From Nocardia vulneris (GTDB taxonomy: Bacteria > Actinomycetota > Actinomycetes > Mycobacteriales > Mycobacteriaceae), in NCBI RefSeq assembly GCF_001613425.1, contig NZ_BDCI01000017.1, forward strand, positions 496,001 through 560,000: a DNA stretch of 64,000 nt, written 5' to 3'. The position numbers were made by a program, and so were the translations under genes. The number at the start of each line of letters is the position of its first letter. Position 1 is the first letter of the stretch. Of this stretch, positions 1-6,904 are shown one piece after another. Under the pieces are notes generated by a model. That model saw only the letters and a list, made by a program, of their open reading frames with translations, ran no database searches and was not told where the DNA came from.

Positions 1-701
1 CGCGCCACCCGCTGCCACGCCGGATCATCGCCGAACAGAGTGGGCAGTGCCGCGAAGGCCGCGGTACTCGCGTCGGCCCGCGCGCCCTCGTCGGCGGCGA
101 GCAACACCGTCCCGCCTTTGCGTACCGGCACCACCGATCCGGAAGTTGTTGCGGCCGTCGCACGTTGATGCGACGACACCGCGTACTCGTCGAGTTCGGT
201 GCGGGTGATGCCCGCGGCGGCCGCGGTGAGATCGGCCGAGACGCCGATCGTCACGAAGCCCGTGCGCTCCCCGAGGTCGGCATCGGTGGCGATGGCGGGC
301 CGGTCCGTGAGCATCGGCACCCGGGACATCGATTCGACACCACCCGCGACGATGAGGTCCGCGTACCCGGCGGCCACGCGGGCGGCGGCCGTCTCGACCG
401 CGTCCAGCCCGGAGCAGCACAGCCGCGACACCACCCCGCCGGGCACGCGGTCCGGCCAACCCGCCCACAGCGCGGCGGCCCGCGCGAGGTCGCCACCCTG
501 CTCCCCCAGCACCGTGCTGATCCCGACCACGATGTCGTCCACGGAATCCGGTGGCAGCGAACGGCTTTCGAGTGCGCTCAACAGCTGACCGAACAGCTCA
601 TAGGGCGGCACCTCCGCGAGCGTGCCCCCGCCTTTGCGCACCCGACCGCGCGGCAGGCGGACAGCGTCGTAAATATAAGCGCCGGACGGTGTGTCAGGCA
701 T
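1..701 (-). CDS. Acetyl-CoA acetyltransferase (thiolase), N-terminal part
   Basis: Thiolase-fold enzyme expected to condense or cleave 3-ketoacyl-CoA in the cytoplasm. The first 233 codons are present; the C-terminal half, with the His and second Cys of the active site, lies beyond the window edge. The nucleophile is probably Cys96 in 'RLCCSGLDAV', and 'VAGGVESMS' is the usual thiolase loop. The ATG start at 701 overlaps the stop of the upstream F420-dependent oxidoreductase gene by 8 bp, so the two are translationally coupled. With the oxidoreductase and dioxygenase upstream it looks like part of a catabolic operon, but the substrate cannot be read from sequence. Confidence 0.88.
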   Translation of the reverse strand, partial: MPDTPSGAYIYDAVRLPRGRVRKGGGTLAEVPPYELFGQLLSALESRSLPPDSVDDIVVGISTVLGEQGGDLARAAALWAGWPDRVPGGVVSRLCCSGLDAVETAAARVAAGYADLIVAGGVESMSRVPMLTDRPAIATDADLGERTGFVTIGVSADLTAAAAGITRTELDEYAVSSHQRATAATTSGSVVPVRKGGTVLLAADEGARADASTAAFAALPTLFGDDPAWQRVA

Positions 702-1686
702 GGTCGATCCTTGCGAGGGTGGCCAGCGTGTGCTGGGCGGCGGGGTCTGCCGCCGACGTGGCGGGAACGATGACGATTTCGTCCGCGCCCGCGGCGCGAT
801 AGGCGGCGACACGGTGGTGCAGTGCGGTCTCGTCGCCGAAGATGCCCACGGCGGCCGGTAATTCGTCCGGGACGGCCGCGAACACGTCGCGGGGGTGCGC
901 ACCGGTGTGCGCGAGCCGGACCAGATCGCCGAAACCCGCTTCGGCGAACATCGCGTCGTAGCCGGGTGCGCGCAGGTAGCCCACGACACCGCGGCGGACG
1001 GTGGCGAGGATGTCCGCGGACGGATCCGCGGCGGCGGTGACCCACACCGAGATCGCCGGATCGGGCAGGCCCGCCCGGCGCGCGGCGGCCTGCACGGATT
1101 CGGCGCAGCGCGAGACCTGTTCCGGTGTCACGAGATTCAGTACGACCCGGTCGGCGGTGCGGGCCGCGGCGGCCAGTGCGCGGGGTCCGAAGGCGGCGAC
1201 GGTGATCGACGAGGACGGTGCGCCCAGGCGCAGCCGGTATCCCGACGTGCGCTCGACCGTGCCGGTGAAGTCGACCTTCTTTCCCGCGAGCAGGCCGCGC
1301 AGGATCTGCGCCGACTCCGCCAGATGCATTGCGGTGCCCCGTCTTTCCCGGCCGTGCCAGCCGCGCACCACGACAGTGCTGGAACTGCCGATGGCGACGT
1401 CGACCACACGGCCGGTGAGCGCGGCCACGCTCGCGACACCCATGGCGATCGTCGCGGGGGTGCGCACGTCGACGGCGAGCGGTCCGATGCACAGCGGCAT
1501 CCGGCCCGACGCACGGCCGATCGCGGTGGCCAGCGCGAACGCGTCGAACGTCGCCATCTCCCCGACCCACAACCGGTCGAAGCCGAGATGTTCGGCGGCC
1601 GCGGCGACGGCGAGTGCGTCCAGCGGATCCCGATCCTGCCAATACGGCAGGCTCACACTCAATTCCGGGCGATCAGGCGCGCTCAT
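694..1686 (-). CDS. LLM-class (luciferase-like) F420-dependent oxidoreductase
   Basis: A 330-residue TIM-barrel oxidoreductase of the bacterial luciferase-like superfamily, which in actinobacteria usually uses coenzyme F420. Typical features are 'AAAEHLGFDRLWVGEM' near residues 28-43, 'VDVAIGSSS' in the middle and 'GADEIVIVPATS' near the C-terminus. An open frame continues upstream of 1686, but the ATG at 1686 starts exactly where family similarity starts. It lies 29 bp downstream of the dioxygenase gene and overlaps the thiolase gene by 8 bp. Whether it binds F420 or FMN, and the substrate, are undetermined. Confidence 0.85.
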   Translation of the reverse strand: MSAPDRPELSVSLPYWQDRDPLDALAVAAAAEHLGFDRLWVGEMATFDAFALATAIGRASGRMPLCIGPLAVDVRTPATIAMGVASVAALTGRVVDVAIGSSSTVVVRGWHGRERRGTAMHLAESAQILRGLLAGKKVDFTGTVERTSGYRLRLGAPSSSITVAAFGPRALAAAARTADRVVLNLVTPEQVSRCAESVQAAARRAGLPDPAISVWVTAAADPSADILATVRRGVVGYLRAPGYDAMFAEAGFGDLVRLAHTGAHPRDVFAAVPDELPAAVGIFGDETALHHRVAAYRAAGADEIVIVPATSAADPAAQHTLATLARIDHA

Positions 1687-1715
1687 CGCCGCACCCGCCT
1701 CGGAGCGCACCGCGC

Positions 1716-3176
1716 TCACTCGACCGGCTGTGCGGCCGCACGCATACGCTCGCCACTGACCCATGTGGCATGGAAACCCAACGGCACCCGGACCGGCAGG
1801 CCCAGGCGGCACACCGGACCGGCGGCGAGATCGGCGGCGTGGTAGATCCATACCTCGGACAGCCGGGTATGGCTGTTGAACGCGAACATCGTCAGCCAGG
1901 CGTCGTCCTCGTCGACGGCGCCCGCCCGGGGCACCACGGTGAGTTCGCTGCCGAAGCACCCGTCGCCGAACGGCTGGGTCTGCTTGGCGCCGGTGCGTAC
2001 GTCGTACTTGATGACGGCGTCGAACAGCATGGTGCGGTCCACCGAGAGCCGCATCTGATACGACCAGCGGCCGCGCTGACCGGTGCGGCCCTGCTCGATG
2101 GCCGGGAACTCGGTGTTGACGTCGTCCATCGGCTCTTCGACGGTGGCGCCGGTGCGCAGATCGAACCGGTAGCGATGCAGTTTCGCCTCGGGACGCAGGT
2201 ACGCGAGCAACTGGGCCAGCGGGTTCGCCCGGTCGGAGACGGGGCTCGGCTTCGACACGCGGCAGACCACCAGGACGATTTCCTCGCCCTCCTCCCATGC
2301 GTTGACCGTGTGATAGATGTAGCCCGGCGCGGCCTCGAACCACCGCGCCCGCGCCCCGTCGCCGCGCCGGGGCAGCACCGCGAAGCGGCTCGGCAGCGTG
2401 CGATCGAAGAAGAGTTTGAACCGCCCCGCCGCGGCGGCCCGGGGATCGTTGTAGAGCGGCAAATCCATGAGGATCGAATAGTTTTCGGTGATCGCCATGT
2501 CATGCGGCAGCCGTGGGCCCGGCAGCTCCAGTCCGGTGTAATGGGTGACCACACCGGACGGATCGGCGACGCCGTAGCGCAGGTACGGCGCGTGGATGCC
2601 GTAGTCGAAGAAGATGAATTCTTCAGTGCGCTCATCGACTTTCGCGTGTGCGGAGACCTCACCGGGCAGCGTGCCGCCGAAGGTGTCGGCGCCGCGGGTC
2701 TCGAGGCTGATCGGGTCCAGCGCATAGGGTTTGCCGGCGCGGTACCAGAGCGACAGCAGGTTGCCGTGATGGAAGACCACATCGGTGTTGGCGGAATTGC
2801 GTTCGCGGCGATCGCCGGGCGGGTTGTCGTCCCATGGCTCGATCACGCCCCGCCACAACGCCGTTCCCGCCGCCCGCTCGGCCTCGAACTCGCCGGTGCG
2901 GATGTAGCGGTTGCGGTAGGTGGCCCTGCCGTGCTCGAAATGCACCGCGTGCAGCATGCCGTCGCCGTCGAACCAGTGGTAGCGGCCGAGCGGCGCGAAT
3001 TGCGGGTTGGGCCCGTTGCGCACGTACACGCCGTCGAGGTCGGCCGGGAGTTCGCCGTGCAGGACCGTGAGCTCGGTCGCGGTGATCTCGTCCGCGGTGG
3101 GCGCGTACGGCCCCTCGAGATAGGGATTGGTCAGCGCCTGGGCCGCCGGTGCGATGAGTTCTTCGTTCAGCGTCAT
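1716..3176 (-). CDS. Carotenoid/stilbene cleavage-type dioxygenase (RPE65/CCD family)
   Basis: A 486-residue seven-bladed propeller non-heme iron oxygenase that cleaves a C=C bond of a carotenoid, apocarotenoid or stilbene-like compound. The four iron-binding histidines are all visible: His177 in 'SAHAKVD', His225 in 'PHDMAIT', His289 in 'YHTVNAW' and His469 in 'FHATW'. The N-terminal 'DGVYVRNGPNP' and 'HWFDGDGMLH' blocks are also typical, and the length is normal. The start ATG is preceded by an AAGGGA ribosome site that lies inside a dyad also resembling a site in front of the neighbouring HxlR-type regulator gene, so that regulator is the likely controller. The exact substrate is unknown. 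Confidence 0.92.
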   Translation of the reverse strand: MTLNEELIAPAAQALTNPYLEGPYAPTADEITATELTVLHGELPADLDGVYVRNGPNPQFAPLGRYHWFDGDGMLHAVHFEHGRATYRNRYIRTGEFEAERAAGTALWRGVIEPWDDNPPGDRRERNSANTDVVFHHGNLLSLWYRAGKPYALDPISLETRGADTFGGTLPGEVSAHAKVDERTEEFIFFDYGIHAPYLRYGVADPSGVVTHYTGLELPGPRLPHDMAITENYSILMDLPLYNDPRAAAAGRFKLFFDRTLPSRFAVLPRRGDGARARWFEAAPGYIYHTVNAWEEGEEIVLVVCRVSKPSPVSDRANPLAQLLAYLRPEAKLHRYRFDLRTGATVEEPMDDVNTEFPAIEQGRTGQRGRWSYQMRLSVDRTMLFDAVIKYDVRTGAKQTQPFGDGCFGSELTVVPRAGAVDEDDAWLTMFAFNSHTRLSEVWIYHAADLAAGPVCRLGLPVRVPLGFHATWVSGERMRAAAQPVE

Positions 3177-3180
3177 GAGG

Positions 3181-3218
3181 CGCGTATCCCTTCACTACAG
3201 TTATTGAAGTGATACGCG
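3181..3218. promoter_or_regulatory. Dyad operator upstream of the dioxygenase gene
   Basis: Outer arms cgcgtatc (3181-3188) and gatacgcg (3211-3218) form a perfect 8-bp inverted repeat. Between them 'actacagtta' then 2 bp then 'gaagtg' (3194-3211) matches 16 of 18 positions of a site upstream of the tandem-HxlR gene. The inner site is itself a pseudo-palindrome of the form CACTaCA-n5-TGaAGTG. It covers the ribosome site and the probable promoter of the dioxygenase gene. The role as HxlR-type operator is inferred. Confidence 0.6.
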
Positions 3219-3255
3219 TCTCATCGTCAGGTGTCAAGAGCGGCTGGGGCCTGCC

Positions 3256-4203
3256 TCACGCGAAGAGGTCGAGCACCGGCGGCGGCACCGGCTCGAAGCG
3301 CACATCGGTGCGCGTGAGCGTGGCGTCGCAGCCGCGGCAGCGCAGCGCGGGACGCAGCCGCGCACCGCACCCGCGATGCCGGATCCGCAGCCCCGGTTCG
3401 GCCGCGCCGGGATGCGCCGACTCCGACCAGGCGAGCAGGAAGGCGAAGACCGGGAACAGCGCCCGGCCACGCGGTGTCAGCCGGTACTCGCGGCCGCTCC
3501 CGTCGCCGGATCGGCGCAGGATCTCGGCTGCGCACAGCCGCGACAAACGCTCGGTCAAGGTGGTCGGCGACATGTTCATGGCCGCGCGGAAATCGCCGAA
3601 CCGCCGCACACCGGCGAGCGCGAGACCGGTCACCGTGGCACTCCAGCGGTCCCCGATGGCGACCATCACCTCGTCGAACCGCATATCCGGCCGGTCCGGC
3701 AGCGGCGCGCGCCCGCGGCGACGGCCGCTGGAAGTGAAGCGCCACAGCGCATCGTCACCGAGTGTCACCTCGGTGTCACGCGCGCTCACCGTGTGCCCGC
3801 AGCCGCGGCACAGCAATACCGGCGGCCCGCGATGCCCGCACTCGTCGTGCACCAGCTCGGGATGCAGCGCCCCCGCGGCGGTCCATTCGCGCTGCCAGCC
3901 CCACACCGAGACCAGGATCTCCCAGGTCGCCAGGCCGAGGTCGGTCAGCAGGTAGTCGAACCGGTCCGGCGCGCCCGGCTGCGGCTCGCGCACGAACACA
4001 CCGGCGTCGACGAGCGCGCCGAGCCGCGCGGTGAGCACCGCGGGCGCCGCACCGGTGTGTTCGATCCACTGGTTGAAACGGCGGGTGTGGTCGACGAAGG
4101 CGTGACGCAGGACGGTCAGCGTCAACCGGTCGCCGAGCAGGTCGAAGGTGGCAGCGACGGGATGCACGGCGGGCGATGCCGCCTCGCTCGGGTCCACAGC
4201 CAT
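3256..4203 (-). CDS. Tandem (duplicated) HxlR-family transcriptional regulator
   Basis: A 315-residue protein made of two consecutive HxlR-type winged-helix units, where family members usually have one (100-160 residues) and act as homodimers. Unit 1 begins near 'FDLLGDRLTLTVLRHAF' and ends with 'LCRGCGHTV'; unit 2 begins near 'MVAIGDRWSATVTGLAL' and ends with 'LRCRGCDATL'. Both units keep a CxxC pair after the DNA-binding part. I chose ATG 4203 because AAGGGA lies 6-7 bp upstream; ATG 4209 lies too close to it. The 52-bp space downstream to the dioxygenase ATG, plus a shared operator, suggests it controls both itself and that gene. The effector is unknown. Confidence 0.85.
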   Translation of the reverse strand: MAVDPSEAASPAVHPVAATFDLLGDRLTLTVLRHAFVDHTRRFNQWIEHTGAAPAVLTARLGALVDAGVFVREPQPGAPDRFDYLLTDLGLATWEILVSVWGWQREWTAAGALHPELVHDECGHRGPPVLLCRGCGHTVSARDTEVTLGDDALWRFTSSGRRRGRAPLPDRPDMRFDEVMVAIGDRWSATVTGLALAGVRRFGDFRAAMNMSPTTLTERLSRLCAAEILRRSGDGSGREYRLTPRGRALFPVFAFLLAWSESAHPGAAEPGLRIRHRGCGARLRPALRCRGCDATLTRTDVRFEPVPPPVLDLFA

Positions 4204-4230
4204 CTGCATTCCCTTCCCGGTCGCCGAGGT

Positions 4231-4250
4231 GCACTTCGTTAACTGTAGTC
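4231..4250. promoter_or_regulatory. Putative autoregulatory operator of the tandem-HxlR gene
   Basis: Read on the minus strand this is 'gactacagttaacgaagtgc', which shares ACTACAGTTA-n2-GAAGTG with the site in front of the dioxygenase gene (16 of 18 positions). It contains the perfect hexamer palindrome GTTAAC and sits 28-47 bp upstream of the regulator ATG. Function is inferred from the match and position. Confidence 0.55.
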
Positions 4251-4264
4251 GATGCGCTCCGGGC

Positions 4265-5053
4265 TCAGGGAATGACGACCGACTCCAGCTCGAGTTCGAT
4301 CGCCAAACGCGCGAGCATGGCCCGGAACTCCTCGGCCGGATACTGCGCACTCTCGGTGACCAGGCCGCGCACGGTACCGGCGCCCGGGGTGGTGAGCGGG
4401 CGGATGCGATCCACCACGCCCTCGATCGGATCGAACAGGCGCAGCTCGGGCCGTGCGCGCTCGAAGTAGTCGCGCAACCACGGCAGGTGCGTGCTGGAGA
4501 GGGTGATCGCCTCGATCCCGGGGTGCGCGGCGAGCAACTCGTCCAGGAACGCGCCGATCACCGTCGCGGTGTGCTCGCGCCGGAACAGGAAGTCGCCGCT
4601 CTCCACCAACTCGACCAGCGCCGACGCGTTCACCGCATGCACCCGCGACAATGCCGGACCCGCTTCCGCGCGAAGGAATTCCGCGAGCTCGGCGCTCTGC
4701 ACCAGCGAACGCACGCCGAGCACCGCGACCGCACCGCCCGCCGCCAGCGCCGCGCGCACCGGCGGGCGCACACCGAAGATCGGCACCGTACTGCGCAGCT
4801 CGTCGAGGATGGTCACCGAGGGGGCGTTGGAGGCCAGCAGGATGGCGCTCGGGTCGTAGGTGCCGAGGAAGCGCACCGCCCGGTCGACCACCGCGAGCAG
4901 CTCCGCCCGGTCCTTCGCGCCGTAGGGAAAGCTGGCCCGGTCGGCGAGGTAGACGATGTCGCGGTCGGGCAGCCGCTGATGCAGCAGAGCCACCGCCGAA
5001 TAGCTGCCGAGCCCGGCGTCGAAGACGGCGATCGGCCTGTGCAGTGCGGTCAT
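4265..5053 (-). CDS. Glutamate racemase-like protein lacking both catalytic cysteines
   Basis: A 262-residue protein with the Asp/Glu racemase fold and the usual MurI length. Family landmarks: 'FDAGLGSYS' (residues 11-19, for FDSGVGGLS), 'LADRASFPYGAKD' (36-48, with the PYGxK block intact), 'ASNAP' (74-78) and 'LSSTHLP' (185-191). In active glutamate racemases the last two are ACNTA and xGCTHYP, where the two cysteines are the acid/base pair. Here Ser75 and Ser187 replace them. It is therefore probably not a classical racemase; it may be a binding or regulatory paralogue or catalyse another reaction. ATG 5053 is the first in-frame start with family similarity. It is transcribed away from the methyltransferase gene. 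Confidence 0.8.
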   Translation of the reverse strand: MTALHRPIAVFDAGLGSYSAVALLHQRLPDRDIVYLADRASFPYGAKDRAELLAVVDRAVRFLGTYDPSAILLASNAPSVTILDELRSTVPIFGVRPPVRAALAAGGAVAVLGVRSLVQSAELAEFLRAEAGPALSRVHAVNASALVELVESGDFLFRREHTATVIGAFLDELLAAHPGIEAITLSSTHLPWLRDYFERARPELRLFDPIEGVVDRIRPLTTPGAGTVRGLVTESAQYPAEEFRAMLARLAIELELESVVIP

Positions 5054-5149
5054 GCGCCGATCATGCCCGGTGCCGGGTCGTACGCCGCGACCGGCCGGTG
5101 CGGCGAGACTCACCGTGCGGCGCGCGGGGGCGACTGAGAGACTCGCCGG

Positions 5150-5815
5150 GTGACCGATTCTCGTGATGTGGATACGAAACGGCTGGCCGCGGCCTCGCTG
5201 GCGCAGGACGACCCGACGGGCTGGTTCGAGCAGCTGTACGTCGCGGCCGCGGACGGTGCCGCGATCGTGCCGTGGGACGCGGCGGACCCGAACGCGCTGC
5301 TGGTCGACTGGCTGGAGCGGCACGAGCGGGCCGACGGCGGGATGCGGGCCCTGGTGGTCGGCTGCGGATTGGGCCGCGACGCCGAACACCTGGCCGGGCT
5401 CGGTTTCCGGACCACCGCCTTCGATATCTCCGCCACCGCGATAAAGACTGCGCGCGAACGATTTCCGGCGTCGCAGGTGGACTACGCGGTGGCCGACCTG
5501 CTAACGCCGCCCGCGGCCTGGGCGGGCGCGTTCGACCTGGTCGTCGAATCGATCACGGTGCAGTCGATGCCGGTGTCGGTGCGCGCCGCGGCGACCGCGA
5601 ACGTCGCGGCGATGGTGGCGCCCGGCGGTGATCTGCTGGTGATCGCCGGAATCCGGGCCGACGACGAAGTGGTGGACGGTCCGCCCTGGCCGCTCACCCG
5701 CGCCGAGATCGACGCCTTCGCCGGTGCCGGCCTGCGCTCGGTGAAGGTCGAGCAGGTGGCGCCCGCCGGGCGGCCGGATTTCGTCCGATGGCGTGCGGTG
5801 TTCCGGCGCGACTGA
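5150..5815 (+). CDS. Class I SAM-dependent methyltransferase (TPMT-like)
   Basis: A 221-residue cytoplasmic methyltransferase. The SAM-binding loop is 'VVGCGLGRDAEHL' (residues 69-81), followed by the acidic end of strand 2 in 'TTAFDIS' and by 'DLVVESITV'. The N-terminal 'FEQLYVAA' and the overall layout resemble the thiopurine-methyltransferase-like group; the acceptor substrate is unknown. The GTG start at 5150 gives 'MTDSRDV', the first in-frame start. The 96-bp gap to the racemase-like gene holds divergent promoters. A degenerate tandem repeat begins directly at the stop codon. Confidence 0.8.
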   Translation: MTDSRDVDTKRLAAASLAQDDPTGWFEQLYVAAADGAAIVPWDAADPNALLVDWLERHERADGGMRALVVGCGLGRDAEHLAGLGFRTTAFDISATAIKTARERFPASQVDYAVADLLTPPAAWAGAFDLVVESITVQSMPVSVRAAATANVAAMVAPGGDLLVIAGIRADDEVVDGPPWPLTRAEIDAFAGAGLRSVKVEQVAPAGRPDFVRWRAVFRRD

Positions 5816-6140
5816 CGCAGCGGCCGCGGCGACAGGCCCGCGGCGACGACAGGCGGCGCGGGCGGCCCGCGGCAACGACAGGCAGGGCGAGCCGCCCGCG
5901 ACAGCGACAGGCAGGGCGGGCGGCCCCGGCGACGACTGACGGAGCGGCCCGCGGCAACGGCTGCCGGCTGGGGGCCCGCGGCAACGACTGACGAAGCGGC
6001 TGGCGGCTGGCGGCCCGCAGCGACGACTGACGAAACGGCCCGAGGCGACGACTCGCGGGGCGGGCGGCCCGCGGCACGGCTGGCGGCAGGCAGCAGGCAG
6101 CAGGCAGCAGGCGGCAGGCTGCAGGCGGCAGGCAGCGGCG
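5812..6140. repeat. Degenerate GC-rich tandem repeat array in an intergenic region
   Basis: About 330 bp between the methyltransferase and GGCT-like genes is made of imperfect copies, roughly 25-30 bp each, of a unit resembling ggcccgcggcaacgactgac. At least eight copies can be aligned by eye, and some end in 'gacaggcagggcg' instead. From about 6083 it turns into short units ggcggcaggca / gcaggca. No credible gene lies here: open frames through it are low-complexity Arg/Pro/Ala. The array reaches to 14 bp before the next GTG start. Its function is unknown; slippage-generated sequence is the simplest explanation. Confidence 0.75.
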
Positions 6141-6153
6141 GCACAATGGTGCG

Positions 6154-6795
6154 GTGACGGCGAACGGCGCGGCACCGGGGTGGGTCTGGTACGCGGCCTA
6201 CGGATCGAACATGCACCTGAGCAGGCTGCGGTGCTATCTGCGCGGCGGCACGCCGGCGGGCGGGCTGCGGGCCGTGCCGGGGTGCCGCGACGCCGCCGAG
6301 CCCGCGCGGTCGCTGCCGATGATGCTGCCCGGGCTGCTGTATTTCGCCACCGAATCGCTGGTGTGGACCGGCGGGCGCGCCTTCTACGACCCGGACGGGC
6401 CGGGCGAGACCGCTGTCCGGGCCTACCTGCTCACCGCCGCCCAGTTCTCCGATATCGCCGCCCAGGAGATGTACCGGACACCCGGCACCGACCTGGATCT
6501 GACCACGGCGATCCGCCGCGGCCGGGATCCACTGGGTCCGGGACGCTATGAAACCCTTTCGTACGCAGGAACATTCGAGGGCCACCCGATTCTCACGTGC
6601 ACCGCGCCGTGGCGGCACGACGCGCTCCCCGGCAACGCACCCGCGCCGACCTACCTGCGCCACCTCGCCGCCGGCCTGATCGAGGCGCACGGGTGGTCGG
6701 TCGAAGCCACCGCGACCTATCTCGCCACGCGTCCCGGCGCGGATCTGGCGTGGACGCCTCGATCACTCACCGATCTGCTCCGCCGAGAGGTTTGA
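6154..6795 (+). CDS. Gamma-glutamylcyclotransferase-like (GGCT-fold) protein
   Basis: A 213-residue protein whose N-terminus 'WYAAYGSNMHLSRLRCYL' (residues 11-28) is the signature YGSN loop of the gamma-glutamylcyclotransferase / AIG2 fold, which binds a gamma-glutamyl group. The middle (for example 'VRAYLLTAAQFSDIAAQEM') and the C-terminus are less telling. Whether it acts on gamma-glutamyl peptides is not shown. The GTG at 6154 is chosen because the fold begins ten residues later; no strong ribosome site is visible, since the upstream DNA is the repeat array. It could be the start of a transcript that continues into the next gene 109 bp away. Confidence 0.65.
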   Translation: MTANGAAPGWVWYAAYGSNMHLSRLRCYLRGGTPAGGLRAVPGCRDAAEPARSLPMMLPGLLYFATESLVWTGGRAFYDPDGPGETAVRAYLLTAAQFSDIAAQEMYRTPGTDLDLTTAIRRGRDPLGPGRYETLSYAGTFEGHPILTCTAPWRHDALPGNAPAPTYLRHLAAGLIEAHGWSVEATATYLATRPGADLAWTPRSLTDLLRREV

Positions 6796-6904
6796 AACCG
6801 CTTGGCGCACAGTATGTTTCAGCGCATGCCTTGCGGAGCGCGGGACGAGATGTCATCCTCGTCCCCATGATCTCCGATGGAAAGGGCGTGCTGCGCCCGG
6901 GCCG

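Noticed and set aside
1614..3212. 532-codon plus-strand open frame opposite the dioxygenase gene
   Set aside because: The minus strand carries all four iron-binding histidines of the family; the plus frame is a shadow.
5788..5991. Small open frames inside the tandem repeat region
   Set aside because: Arg/Pro/Ala low complexity, no ribosome site, produced by the repeat itself.
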